Shown piece by piece: positions 46,457 to 55,808 of a stretch of 64,000 nt of DNA. The number at the start of each line of letters is the position of its first letter. Position 1 is the first letter of the stretch. The notes beneath the pieces are model-generated. The model made no database searches. It saw only the letters and a program-made list of their open reading frames with translations, and was not told where the DNA came from. The DNA is from JARRPM01 sp963765545 (GTDB taxonomy: Bacteria; Pseudomonadota; Gammaproteobacteria; Pseudomonadales; Halieaceae): NCBI GenBank assembly GCA_963765545.1, contig CAVXWW010000004.1, forward strand, positions 62,001-126,000. Direction: 5' to 3'. The translations under genes and the position numbers were made by a program.

Positions 46457-46473
46457 CCTGCCGGGCAGGTTTT
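46457..46473 (+). terminator. Intrinsic terminator
   Basis: GCCTGCCGGGCAGG folds into a short GC-rich stem and is followed by TTTT. It lies 17 nt after the oxygenase stop, between convergent genes, and may serve both. Confidence 0.55.
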
Positions 46474-46484
46474 CCCGCAGCGCA

Positions 46485-47696
46485 TCAACCCACAATACCC
46501 CGGGCCTGCAGGTCCGCTATGGTGCTCGCATCGACGCCCGCATCGCTGAGAATCTGGACGCTGTGTTGTCCGACCTCGGGGGCGGGGGAGGGGCTGCTTT
46601 TTCTGGCCCCGGTAACATACATGGGGCTGTCGACCGTTCTCCCGCTATTGTCGGCGAATTCACGGAGATAGCCCGCGGCGGCAACCTGGGCGTCGTCACT
46701 TTGGTCGGCAGTCTTGGCCACCCGACCGCAGGTAATGCCCTGCTGGGCGAAACTGGTTTCCCAGTGGGCCCAGTCCTGCTGGACGATCTGCTCCCTTATC
46801 ATTGCGGTAAGGTCCCGGTTGTGTCGATGGCGAGTGGTCTTATCCGTGAAACGTGTATCTTCAAGCCATTCCTCTCGACCCAGGCAGCGGGCCAGGCGTG
46901 GCCAGGCCGCATCCTGTATTTGTGGGAGTATGGTCAACAAAAACCAGCGGTCATCCCGGCACCGGTAAATCTGGGTGAATGCGCTGACTTTCTCCTGGTC
47001 CATGCGGACATCCATATCGGCACCGTCTAGCGCCGCCTGCACCATAAAGCCGTTGGACCACAGGCCGTTGGAGAGTAATGAACTGCCTACCATGCAGCCT
47101 TCCCCGGTGCGTTGGCGCTGGTAAAGCGCTGTGACAATCGCGCCATAAAGGCTACAGGCTGACATATGGTCGCCCATGCCTGGTACGGAGATCGCCGGGG
47201 GCGTATCGCTGGATGCCCGCACTGAATCCATCAGCCCTGAGCGTGCCCACCAGGCAGTAGCATCGTAGCCGCTACTGCCGGCTTCCGGGCCAACTTCGCC
47301 GTAGGGGGTTAATGAGGCGTAAATTGTTTTGGCGTTGACCGCGCTAATGTCGCTATAGCGCAGGCGCAGGCTCTCGCGTACAGCCAGGGGGAAGTTGGTA
47401 ATAAACACGTCCGCCTTGCCTATCAGCAGGTCCAACATGGCGCGGCCATCGGGCTGCTTCAGGTCAATGGCCAGGCTCTGTTTACCTCGATTGGTCAATC
47501 GCCAGGGGTAATTCTGGTCACAGGGAGGCACACCGGGCAGGTGTTTCAGCATGCGGTAACCGTCACCGTTACCGGGCGGTTCTATTTTGATCACCCGTGC
47601 GCCGAAGTCGGCCAAAATAGTGCCGGCGGCCGGGCCCGCTATAAAGCTGGCACAGTCGATAACCAGCAGGTCGCTGAAAAGAGATTGCTCTGTCAT
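46485..47696 (-). CDS. CoA-transferase family III (CaiB/BaiF)
   Basis: 403 residues. The N-terminal Rossmann part (DCASFIAGPAAGTILADFG), EPPGNGD and NRGKQSLAIDLK are family hallmarks. The catalytic aspartate is Asp176 in VPGMGDHMS. The enzyme moves CoA between carboxylic acids by covalent aspartyl-CoA chemistry, as a dimer of interlocked rings. Monocistronic and cytoplasmic. The acid substrate cannot be told, since carnitine, bile acid, oxalate and aromatic acid types share these motifs. Confidence 0.85.
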   Translation of the reverse strand: MTEQSLFSDLLVIDCASFIAGPAAGTILADFGARVIKIEPPGNGDGYRMLKHLPGVPPCDQNYPWRLTNRGKQSLAIDLKQPDGRAMLDLLIGKADVFITNFPLAVRESLRLRYSDISAVNAKTIYASLTPYGEVGPEAGSSGYDATAWWARSGLMDSVRASSDTPPAISVPGMGDHMSACSLYGAIVTALYQRQRTGEGCMVGSSLLSNGLWSNGFMVQAALDGADMDVRMDQEKVSAFTQIYRCRDDRWFLLTILPQIQDAAWPRLARCLGREEWLEDTRFTDKTTRHRHNRDLTAMIREQIVQQDWAHWETSFAQQGITCGRVAKTADQSDDAQVAAAGYLREFADNSGRTVDSPMYVTGARKSSPSPAPEVGQHSVQILSDAGVDASTIADLQARGIVG

Positions 47697-47792
47697 AAAC
47701 GGTATCCCCGTGGGCTATTATTTTTGCAACGATGTGCTAACAGAATAGCCCTGATAGGCGCACTTGTCCTCCACCGTGCAACATTCGAATTG

Positions 47793-47818
47793 CCGCCCGG
47801 CGTTAAAGCACCGGGCGG
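47793..47818 (-). terminator. Hairpin carrying the MscS stop codon in its loop
   Basis: CCGCCCGG (47793-47800) pairs perfectly with CCGGGCGG (47811-47818) around ten bases that contain the TAA stop of the MscS gene (47803-47805). No T-run follows. A translating ribosome would hold the stem open up to the stop, so it could mark the end of translation or protect the mRNA. Confidence 0.4.
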
Positions 47819-49695
47819 ACTTGTCCAGCCTCGACGCCATCGGGCAACGGTGCGCGGATTTGCAGGTTTGCCTGCAGGTAGGGGGGTTTGAGTCCCGCGG
47901 CCTGAAAGCGCTCTTTTACATCGCGCGTAACCTCCCGGTATACGTTCCAGTAGTCGTCGGTTCTGGCCCATGGCCTGCAGATCAGATCTACAGATACCGC
48001 CCCCAGGTTCTGGACGGCTATCGTCGGCTCGGGATCCTTGAGCACCAGGGGGTGACTTTGCAGGGCGGCTGCGAGCAGGCTCTGGGCGACCTCGATATCA
48101 TCGTCGTAGCCCACGCGAAAGGTCAGATCGACCCTGCGAGTATCACTGCCGGTGGTGTTGGTAATGATATTCCTCCACACGGTGTTGTTGGGAATGACCA
48201 GTAGCTGGTTGTCTTCCGTTGCAATCGTGGTGGAGACCAGGTTCATGGAGCGAGCCCTGCCGGTTACACCGCCCACGGTGATCAGGTCGCCGACATCGAA
48301 CGGTCGATAAATCATAATCATGATGCCACTGGCAAAATTGCTCAGCGTGTCTTGCAGCGCAAAGGCAATGACAAACCCCGCCGCACCCACAACCGCCAGG
48401 ATGGGTCCTACATTGATGTCCATTGCGGCCAGTCCAACGATAACACCTACCATCAGGGTAATGCGGCGTACCGAGCGTACAATGACCGAGCGCATCAGCT
48501 CGGCAGTTATGCGGGTGATTTTCAGGGCCCGATCAACCAGCTTTCCGAGCACCCAGCCCAGGGCCCAGAAGGACAGCACGGAAAGCAGGAAATAGCCCAG
48601 CTGTTTAGCCAGGCGAATCCCCCCGACATCGGAGCGCAGCCAGCCGTCCAGATTGCTCAAAAACGACTGGGTATCAGTCACGTCGACCTTGATCGCATTG
48701 ACGGAGGCAATATACAGCCGAAACGGAACGACAAATTCGTTTTCGATACCTTCTGCGCTAGTACCCAGTTTTGCGCTGAGTTCGTCCAGCACCACGTTGA
48801 GCCTATCACTCAGGGCCGTGCGCTGGGTGCGCAGCTCATTGACCGATAGCAGGATCTCTTTCTTGTGTTCCAGTTCCTGTTCCGCGATCTCCCCGGCAAT
48901 GGCCGCCGTTTGCTCCAGGTCGACCTCTTCGGGGGCTCTATCGGTCGGTTCCTGTGCGGCGATGGCCTGGTCGATAATCTTGGAGCTGCTGTGGAGCGCC
49001 TGTGTGGCCTCCATCGTGGCCTCTGCACTTTCCCCGGAGAGGCGCGCCGCGCCCAGTGTGTCACCGCTTTCAGCGGCGATCACGGCCTTGTCGGCGGTTG
49101 TAGTCGCCAGTTCGCTGGCCTCCAGCGCGGTATCTGCATTTTTGCTCAATGTGTCAACGGTGGTCTTTTCGGCTACGCTCAGGGCCTCTGCGACGTCACC
49201 GTTCGTGGCAACATCCCTCCTGGTTTCTATTGCCGAATCGATGGTGGCTACAGTTTCCTCGACGGACTGCCGCGCCTCTTCGGCGATCGACCGGGCATCC
49301 TCCGCCGCATCCAGTGAGCCGGTTGTCCGGGCTTCCAGGGTGGCACGCTCCACATCCTCGAGTACCGACTGGGTATCCTCGATGGCCTCCTGGACCTCTT
49401 CAGCCTTGTCGATACTCTTGTTCTTGTGCTTGATGGCCAGCTCTGCCTGGCTGGTCTGGATGGTTTTCAGGCGCAGGAGTTCCATCCAGGCCTTCGCCTC
49501 CACCTTTAGTTCATCCGCTGTCAGCGGTTTTACCACCAGCTCCAGCTCGTCCAGAGGTATAGACGGGTCTGCCAACGTGACGGGGGCAGCATCAGGAGAT
49601 GGACTGTCAGCGTTTTCAGCCGCCATCGGGCTGAGGCAAACAGTGGAGGCCAGCGCCCAGGCGAGCGCGATTCTGATTGTTCTGGTCATGTTCAT
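47803..49695 (-). CDS. MscS-family mechanosensitive channel with long coiled coil
   Basis: 630 residues. A signal peptide and a periplasmic Ala/Glu-rich region (residues about 60-320, repeated SVEKTTVDTLSKNADTA-like heptads) precede three membrane helices (about 366-447). The pore helix GAAGFVIAFALQDTLSN is followed by the MscS beta domain (YRPFDVGDLITVGGVTGR, VIPNNTVWRNIITN). The channel releases osmolytes when membrane tension rises. The periplasmic extension is larger than in simple MscS and resembles MscK/YbdG-like variants. The mature start MNMTRTIRIALAW fits the signal peptide. Confidence 0.85.
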   Translation of the reverse strand: MNMTRTIRIALAWALASTVCLSPMAAENADSPSPDAAPVTLADPSIPLDELELVVKPLTADELKVEAKAWMELLRLKTIQTSQAELAIKHKNKSIDKAEEVQEAIEDTQSVLEDVERATLEARTTGSLDAAEDARSIAEEARQSVEETVATIDSAIETRRDVATNGDVAEALSVAEKTTVDTLSKNADTALEASELATTTADKAVIAAESGDTLGAARLSGESAEATMEATQALHSSSKIIDQAIAAQEPTDRAPEEVDLEQTAAIAGEIAEQELEHKKEILLSVNELRTQRTALSDRLNVVLDELSAKLGTSAEGIENEFVVPFRLYIASVNAIKVDVTDTQSFLSNLDGWLRSDVGGIRLAKQLGYFLLSVLSFWALGWVLGKLVDRALKITRITAELMRSVIVRSVRRITLMVGVIVGLAAMDINVGPILAVVGAAGFVIAFALQDTLSNFASGIMIMIYRPFDVGDLITVGGVTGRARSMNLVSTTIATEDNQLLVIPNNTVWRNIITNTTGSDTRRVDLTFRVGYDDDIEVAQSLLAAALQSHPLVLKDPEPTIAVQNLGAVSVDLICRPWARTDDYWNVYREVTRDVKERFQAAGLKPPYLQANLQIRAPLPDGVEAGQVRPVL

Positions 49696-49982
49696 CTAAT
49701 GCAGGGTCTCCCTGGGGAATAGGCTCACCGGGCTGTTGAAGTTACGTCACAAGCGTGTTTTGGGATCTTTACCGCTCAAGAAAAACTGGACTACAAGCTG
49801 GCGCATGATAGATGCCCGCCAGTGCCCCGGGTGCCTTAATCAAGAATCGTCCATAATGACGCAATTTGGCTGATCCTTGAAGCTTCGCATGGGTTGCACC
49901 GTATTCTGGAAGTCGTATAGCTATTTGCGCTAATCTACGATGCGAACATTTGGTCAGTGAAGGCAAAGCAGGGACAAGTTAT

Positions 49983-51338
49983 ATGAGCATAGACAAAGCA
50001 GAAGACCTCGACACATTTATGGAGGGCGTGATAGCCCGCAACCCAGGCGAGCCTGAGTTCCACCAGGCTGTTCACGAGGTGGCAATGGACATTATTCCCT
50101 ACATCGCTGACAAGCCCCATTACAAGGATCTGCGCATCCTTGAACGCATGACCGAACCGGACCGGGTGGTGAGTTTCCGGGTGGTGTGGGAAGACGACAA
50201 GGGTGATTTGCGTGTGAATCGCGGTTTTCGGGTGCAGCAGAACAATGCGATTGGTCCCTACAAGGGAGGAATCCGTTTCCATCCCTCGGTGAACCAGAGC
50301 GTGCTCAAATTCCTGGCGTTCGAGCAGGTATTCAAGAATTCACTGACCGGCCTGCCCATGGGCGGCGGCAAGGGTGGGGCCAATTTTGATCCCAAGGGCC
50401 GTAGTGACCGGGAAGTGATGCGTTTTTGTCAGGCGTTCATGACCGAATTGCAGCGTCATATAGGGCCCGATACGGATGTACCCGCCGGCGACATCGGGGT
50501 CGGCGCTCGGGAGGTGGGCTACCTGTTTGGCCAGTACAAACGGCTGGTTAATCGCTTTGAGGGTGTTCTTACCGGCAAGGCGCTGGATTTTGGTGGTAGC
50601 CACGTGCGCACCGAAGCTACCGGTTATGGCGCTGTGTACATGATGGAAGAGATGCTGTCGCACCATAACGAACACCTTGAAAACCAGCGATGCCTCATAT
50701 CCGGCTCAGGCAATGTGGCCACTTACTGCGCACAGAAGTTGATTGAGAACGGAGCGAAAGTGTTGACGCTGTCCGATTCCAGCGGCGTCGTCTACGCCAA
50801 GGCCGGTATGCGGCAGGAGCATATAGAGTGGATCAAGGAGCTCAAGAATGGTCGTCGCGGGCGGATAGAAGAGGCAGCCAAGGAGTTTGGATTCACCTAT
50901 TCCAAGGGTCGCAACCCCTGGAAATTCAAGGCCGAGCTTGCGTTCCCCTGCGCCACCCAGAATGAAATCAATGAGTCCGATGCCAAAAGCATGCTGAAAA
51001 ATGGTATTCGCGCAATCTGTGAGGGTGCCAACATGCCTACCACGCCCGAGGCGATCAAGATTTTCGGGGAAGAAAAGCGCGTGCTGCATGCGCCCTCCAA
51101 GGCGGCCAATGCGGGCGGCGTATCGGTCTCCGGCCTGGAGATGAGCCAGAATAGCCTGCGCCTGCAATGGAGCGAAGTCGAGGTGAATGAACGTCTGCGC
51201 AAGATAATGAAGAATATCCACGATGAATGTGTTGAACATGGCGTGCAAGAGGGCGGCCATGTTGATTACTTCAAAGGCGCGAATATCGCCGGATTTACCA
51301 AGGTAGCCAATGCGATGCTGGCCTATGGCGTGATGTAG
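49983..51338 (+). CDS. gdhA: NADP-type glutamate dehydrogenase
   Basis: 451 residues. Hallmarks: PYKGGIRFHPSVN (Lys94), PMGGGKGGANFDPKG (Lys130, catalytic), PAGDIGVGAREVGYLFGQYK, and SGSGNVATYCAQKL for the nucleotide. This fits the hexameric class that makes glutamate from 2-oxoglutarate and ammonium with NADPH. The ATG at 49983 is preferred over an upstream GTG at 49950 because the protein then begins at the family's usual position. Monocistronic, so probably under nitrogen control, though no site was seen. Confidence 0.9.
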   Translation: MSIDKAEDLDTFMEGVIARNPGEPEFHQAVHEVAMDIIPYIADKPHYKDLRILERMTEPDRVVSFRVVWEDDKGDLRVNRGFRVQQNNAIGPYKGGIRFHPSVNQSVLKFLAFEQVFKNSLTGLPMGGGKGGANFDPKGRSDREVMRFCQAFMTELQRHIGPDTDVPAGDIGVGAREVGYLFGQYKRLVNRFEGVLTGKALDFGGSHVRTEATGYGAVYMMEEMLSHHNEHLENQRCLISGSGNVATYCAQKLIENGAKVLTLSDSSGVVYAKAGMRQEHIEWIKELKNGRRGRIEEAAKEFGFTYSKGRNPWKFKAELAFPCATQNEINESDAKSMLKNGIRAICEGANMPTTPEAIKIFGEEKRVLHAPSKAANAGGVSVSGLEMSQNSLRLQWSEVEVNERLRKIMKNIHDECVEHGVQEGGHVDYFKGANIAGFTKVANAMLAYGVM

Positions 51339-51521
51339 CGCCCCGGCCAGCATTGTTGTCCCTGCAGCCCCCGCGGTCATTGGCCGAAGCACTGCCTGAA
51401 CCGGTGCGACCAACCCTGTGCGTTTGCGTCTACCCCGCACGCCGGAGGTCAGTTATCATGCACGCCGCGGTAGCGGGCGCAGCCCGCAGCCAACCACTTT
51501 GTGCGGCAACAGGAGACTCAC

Positions 51522-52271
51522 GTGACTTACTGTCTAGGAATAAAAGTTGATCAGGGCATCGTAATGGTGTCCGATTCGCGCACCAGTGCGGGCGTCGACA
51601 ATATCAGCACCTACAGCAAAATGTGGAAGTTTGGTGTATCGGGCGAACGTCAGTTTGTGCTTTGCAGCGCGGGCAATCTCGCCACCACACAGACCGTTAT
51701 CGCGACCCTGGAACGAGATATAAGCGACAACAGCTCTGTCAACCTGTTGACTGTGCGGGATATGAACGAGGCCTCAGAGTATATCGGTCGCATCAGTGTG
51801 GAAAGCCAGCAGCAGAATACGGGTGGGGGTGCTGCCTTTGAAACCACCCTTCTACTGGCGGGTGAAATCGCAGGCTCCAGTAATGGCTTGTATATGATCT
51901 ACTCCGAGGGCAATTTTATATCCAGTTCCTCCCAGGTCCCCTTTTTGCAGATAGGCGAGGCAAAATATGGCAAGCCTATCCTGGACCGGGTGATCAAGCC
52001 CGACACACCGATAGAGCGCGCAGCCCTGTGCGGTGTTGTGTCAATGGAAGCGACCATTCGAAGCAACCTGACGGTAGGCCCGCCGGTGGAGATCTGCCTG
52101 CTCGATGCAGGGGTATTGCAGCCGGGGCGCTATCTCATGTTTGATGAAGACAATAGTTATCTCGGGGACCTGCGCAATTGCTGGAACCAGTTGATGCAGG
52201 AGTCATTTGACAGGTTGCAGCCGCTGGTCTTTCCCAACCGGGAGGCTGCGGTCAATCCTGTCCCGAGATAA
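51522..52271 (+). CDS. Proteasome-type protease (Anbu/HslV-like)
   Basis: 249 residues from a GTG with AGGAGA seven bases upstream. This start places Thr next to the initiator, so Met removal would expose the N-terminal nucleophile Thr-Tyr-Cys, typical of Anbu (ancestral beta subunit) proteins. The sequence then follows the family (GIVMVSDSRTSAGVDNIS, VLCSAGNLATTQ). Anbu assembles as open helical rings of unclear function. Its usual partners (alpha-E, transglutaminase and ATP-grasp genes) are absent here. An upstream ATG at 51501 would bury the threonine. Confidence 0.8.
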   Translation: MTYCLGIKVDQGIVMVSDSRTSAGVDNISTYSKMWKFGVSGERQFVLCSAGNLATTQTVIATLERDISDNSSVNLLTVRDMNEASEYIGRISVESQQQNTGGGAAFETTLLLAGEIAGSSNGLYMIYSEGNFISSSSQVPFLQIGEAKYGKPILDRVIKPDTPIERAALCGVVSMEATIRSNLTVGPPVEICLLDAGVLQPGRYLMFDEDNSYLGDLRNCWNQLMQESFDRLQPLVFPNREAAVNPVPR

Positions 52272-52327
52272 AGCCGGGGAACTCTCTATACTACAACAGC
52301 AGCAGCAGTTACCTTCAGGAGCCTGTC

Positions 52328-52999
52328 TTGAATATTAAGCGTATCAAGCTCTACCATTTCCCGACCTCTCGCAGTGCGCGGGTGAAGTGGTTGCTGCACG
52401 AGCTGCTGGACGAGGATTTCGATACAGAGGTGATGGCCCTGTATGAAGGGGCCCAGTACCAGCCCGAATTCCTGCAGCGCAACCCCAATCATGCGGTGCC
52501 AATGCTGGAGATCACCCAGGATAATGGCGACGTATTTACCATGATAGAAAGTGGCGCCATGATTTCCCTGCTGGCCGATGCCTATGCAGAAAAGGGGTTA
52601 GCGCCGCCCGCGGCCGGGTTTTCAACCGCACGGGCTGATTATCTGCAGATGTTGCATTTTGGCGCCTCCTGGATGGATATGATGCTTTGGCAGTTGCGCC
52701 TCCACCGGGATCTGTTGCCGGCAGACCAGCGCGATGCGGCAACCGTCAGTCGATACCTGGAGAAATTCAGTCAGGAAGTCGAGCCCCAGTTGACCGCTCG
52801 CTTGGAAAGCGGGGCTTTCATTTGTGGCGAGAGGTTTACGGCTGCCGACTGCGTGATGGGGCAGAATATAAACTGGGCCAGGTCTTATGATCTTTGCAGC
52901 GACACGGTTTTTTCGAACTATTTGCAGGCCCTGGGTGAGCGGCCGGCGTATCGAGCCGCTTACGCGGACCGCGCTCAGTTCACCGCCAGTCCGGCGTGA
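52328..52999 (+). CDS. Glutathione S-transferase
   Basis: 223 residues from a TTG start with AGGAG seven bases before. The N-terminal domain opens KLYHFPTSRSARVKWLLHEL, with Ser at the glutathione-activating position and cis-Pro in HAVPMLEI. MIESGAMISLLAD follows, then the helical domain with ERFTAADCVMGQNINWARS. This resembles the bacterial beta/theta-like GSTs. The substrate is unknown. It follows the Anbu gene by 56 nt and may be co-transcribed with it. Confidence 0.85.
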   Translation: MNIKRIKLYHFPTSRSARVKWLLHELLDEDFDTEVMALYEGAQYQPEFLQRNPNHAVPMLEITQDNGDVFTMIESGAMISLLADAYAEKGLAPPAAGFSTARADYLQMLHFGASWMDMMLWQLRLHRDLLPADQRDAATVSRYLEKFSQEVEPQLTARLESGAFICGERFTAADCVMGQNINWARSYDLCSDTVFSNYLQALGERPAYRAAYADRAQFTASPA

Positions 53000-53081
53000 G
53001 CCTGCCCCCGATTGCTGCTCCGGGGTAATCGGCTTGGGTAACGGCTGCGTATAGTCCGCATATTTTCTGGAAACACGGTAT

Positions 53082-53690
53082 ATGCCAGACAATCCCAATC
53101 CCCAGGGTAAAGGCCTGGTTCCGGTGCTGGAGCAATGGGCTTCGATAAGGCCCGTGGAGATACCGGTTAAGGCCGCGCGCACCTTACTGAACGATTATGT
53201 CGTGTCGCTGCTGGTCCTGTCGGCCCAGTTCAGGTTTAAGCCAGTGCCGGGTAACCCTTATTACCTGTACCGTTCGGGTGGCGAATGGCGGCTGTCACTT
53301 ATAGCTCCCTGGGAGTGGAGCGAGTCCGGCGCTGGTATCTTTGTGGGGTCTTGCCGCCTCAGACCCGACATGACCTGGGAGATGAGCCCTGCGGAAGATC
53401 TCGACAGTCATTCCGCTCTGGTGGAGGACCTGGTGGATTTTGTCAGGGCGTTTGTGGCCGACCTGGACTGCCAGGGCACACTGGAAGACGGCCTGCCGTT
53501 CTATGTCAGCAGTCTGCCTTTCTACCAGCGAATGCTAGCAACCGGGCTGGCGGTTTCCCTGCAAACAAGTACCAGGGCCGGCGGCCTGGCCGGGCGTGAT
53601 GCCAGTTTCTGGTTGACCGAGTTTGCCGCGAGCGCGGTGCCTGCTCCGGGTATCGGCCCCCGGGCGGACCTGGTTCGTCTCGTCGGCTGA
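53082..53690 (+). CDS. Conserved cytosolic protein of unknown function
   Basis: 202 residues, no signal peptide or helix. It starts MPDNPNPQGKGLVPVLEQW and includes YYLYRSGGEWRLSLIAPWEW (residues about 60-80) and GTLEDGLPFYVSSLPFYQRM. The sequence is mixed alpha/beta with many tryptophans. I cannot assign a family. The stop overlaps the DUF427 start (TGATG), so it is co-translated with DUF427, which in turn is 10 nt before DUF4112. The three may work together. Confidence 0.6.
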   Translation: MPDNPNPQGKGLVPVLEQWASIRPVEIPVKAARTLLNDYVVSLLVLSAQFRFKPVPGNPYYLYRSGGEWRLSLIAPWEWSESGAGIFVGSCRLRPDMTWEMSPAEDLDSHSALVEDLVDFVRAFVADLDCQGTLEDGLPFYVSSLPFYQRMLATGLAVSLQTSTRAGGLAGRDASFWLTEFAASAVPAPGIGPRADLVRLVG

Positions 53691-54157
53691 TGCAAAGAGA
53701 ATCTGTCTGGGACTACCCGCGACCTGCCGTGTGTGAGCTTTTTCACGGCGGCCTGAGGATAACCCAGGGCGGTAACCTTCTGGCACGCACGGAAAAAGGT
53801 TATCGCACCCTGGAAACATCCCATCCACCGTGCTATTACTTTCCCCCCGGTGACGTTGCAATGGACCTGTTGGTGGCAAATGGCCACAGATCGTTTTGCG
53901 AATGGAAAGGCGAGGCTAGTTACTTTGATCTTCACATCGATGCCAGAATCATTCGCAATGTCGCCTGGGCCTATCACGAGCCCTCCGCCGCCTTCAGCAA
54001 TATCCGGGATTACCTCAGTTTCTATGCCTCCAGGGTTGAGGCCTGTTACGTGAACGGGGAGCCTGTTCAGCCGCAGGAAGGGGATTTTTATGGTGGCTGG
54101 ATCACCGCCAACCTCGTCGGACCGTTCAAAGGCCCCCCCGGTACCGGGGGCTGGTAG
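53690..54157 (+). CDS. DUF427 family protein
   Basis: 155 residues. The family pattern WDYPRPAVCELFHGGLRI, YYFPPGDVAMDLL, FCEWKGEASYFDL and VNGEPVQPQEGDFYGGW shows the small beta-barrel DUF427 fold, whose role is unknown. Members occur singly or as tandem repeats, and here it is a single copy of normal size. It overlaps the preceding gene by TGATG and is followed by the DUF4112 gene after 10 nt. Confidence 0.85.
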   Translation: MQRESVWDYPRPAVCELFHGGLRITQGGNLLARTEKGYRTLETSHPPCYYFPPGDVAMDLLVANGHRSFCEWKGEASYFDLHIDARIIRNVAWAYHEPSAAFSNIRDYLSFYASRVEACYVNGEPVQPQEGDFYGGWITANLVGPFKGPPGTGGW

Positions 54158-54167
54158 GGCGTAGCCT

Positions 54168-54704
54168 GTGCCAGACATCGCGTCGCCACCGCCAACCCCG
54201 CTCGACGACCAACGCCAGGAACGCGAGGAGACTATGGCGCGGCTCGATAACTGGGCCACGAACATGGACGCGCGCTTTAGAATTCCTTTCACCCCGATAC
54301 GCTTTGGCCTGGACCCCCTTGTCGGAATCATTCCGGCCCTGGGGCCGTTACTGGGTGTTCTGCTCTCGGTCTATATATTTGGTGCCGCCTTTCGCCACAA
54401 ACTGCCTGTTCGCAGCGTCGCCCGGATGATATCGAATATAGCAATAGAGTTTATTGTTGGTTTGATTCCGGTGCTGGGTCCCATGTTTGATGTTTATTGG
54501 CGAGCGAATATCAAGAATGTCGATCTTCTGCGGGAACACTTGACCCCCGATGTGGCGGCCCGGGAGAAAAAGAAAAAGCGCTTGCTGCGTCTGCGCCAGT
54601 TGGGCGTGTTACTGCTCGTAGCGGCCAGCCTGGTAGTGGTAGTCTATCTGTGGCAAAACGATCTTCTGGGTATGGGCTGGCTTAACCCCGGCGGCGGCGC
54701 CTGA
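54168..54704 (+). CDS. DUF4112 membrane protein
   Basis: 178 residues. RFGLDPLVGIIPALGPLLG, then PVRSVARMISNIAIEFIVGL and PVLGPMFDVYWRANIKNVDL are DUF4112 hallmarks, giving two membrane hairpins. A basic KKKKRLLRLR patch and a final transmembrane helix follow. The start at 54168 may be too early, since residues up to about 20 are polar, and a later ATG (MARLD) is possible. It probably belongs to the unit starting at 53082. Confidence 0.8.
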   Translation: MPDIASPPPTPLDDQRQEREETMARLDNWATNMDARFRIPFTPIRFGLDPLVGIIPALGPLLGVLLSVYIFGAAFRHKLPVRSVARMISNIAIEFIVGLIPVLGPMFDVYWRANIKNVDLLREHLTPDVAAREKKKKRLLRLRQLGVLLLVAASLVVVVYLWQNDLLGMGWLNPGGGA

Positions 54705-54797
54705 GGGTAAATCCCCAGTGTACCGCGCCACCAGGTGAGAGGCTTTAGACACTGGGTAAACATGCTACACTCCTGCAGAAAATCAAGGGAATAAGCC

Positions 54798-55795
54798 ATG
54801 CCAGTACCGGCGTTTTTCACCTTGCGGGTCTGTCTTTGCACCTTCAAGTTACTTTATTTCCTGCCACTGGTAATAGTACTGGGAGCCGGTTGTGCGAATC
54901 GGCATGATCGACCTGGCGGAGAAGACGCTGGATTTGCAGGTGTATATCTGGGAGGGCGATGATACCGGGCGAATACTCGCGCAACGGCTGATTCGCGCGG
55001 CCGAGCGAGGGGTTCGGGTGCGCCTTTTGATCGACGATATGGGCGTCGGTGCCAGCGATAATACTATCGCGGCGATGGATGCGCACCCCAATATTGAAAT
55101 ACGCCTGTTCAATCCCTTTGCCAATCGTGGCAGCTCGCTGTTCGATTTCATCTTCGATCTCGACCGGGTCAATCATCGTATGCATAACAAAACCATGGTC
55201 GCGGACAACAGCATTGCGGTGATTGGTGGTCGTAATATCGGGGATCACTAGTTTGGTGTGGATCCGCAGACCAATTTTCGCGACCTGGACATAATGGCCG
55301 CAGGAGGGGTAGTGCGCGACATTTCCAACGTCTTTGATTACTTCTGGCGCGGCGATTGGGCGGTGCCGATAGCGGTGCTGGTTGATCGCCCTTATACCCA
55401 GGCTGACCTGCAAAAGGCTTCCCTCGTGCTCAGGCAGAATATAGCGGAAGGTGATTACCCGTATTCCATTGATGACGGGGTGGAAAAAGTTCACGCTTAA
55501 TTGGATGAGCAGGCAGGGTCGGTAGTATGGGCGCCCGGCAGGATCGTTTGGGACAACCCTTTATCGGGGTGTCAAAGTCAGGGTGTTGACCAATTCCCTG
55601 GTGTCCAATGACGCCCTCGCGGCACATGCGGGACACGCGAATTACCGGGAGGAGTTGCTTGAAGGAGGTATAGAGCTTTACGAATTGCGAGCAGATTCCG
55701 GTATCGTCAGAAAGAGCTGGAAGGGCGAGTCCAGGGCGGGGCTGCATACCAAGGCGATGGCCTTCGATGAAGAGTCGCTCTTCATTGGCAGCTTT
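54798..55795 (+). pseudogene. Decayed phospholipase D family gene
   Basis: The order of remnants is: a lipoprotein signal (LVIVLGAGCANRH) in one frame; a shift; then IDLAEKTLDLQVYIWEG to HRMHNKTMVADN, with a TAG at 55249-55251 where GDEYF is expected; more PLD body up to a TAA at 55498-55500; and, in another frame, LTNSLVSNDALAAHAG to LHTKAMAFDEESLFIGSF. Both HKD motifs remain recognisable. The 3' end is cut near the NUDIX gene at 55809. It resembles the intact gene at 871-2475. Confidence 0.8.
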
Positions 55796-55808
55796 AGGCA
55801 TGCCCGGA

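Noticed and set aside
48653..49699. 348-codon serine-rich frame opposite the MscS gene
   Set aside because: It arises from the Ala/Glu/Thr-rich coiled coil read backwards. It has no motif or start signal.
50706..51440. 244-codon frame opposite glutamate dehydrogenase
   Set aside because: Antisense to a gene with unmistakable catalytic motifs.
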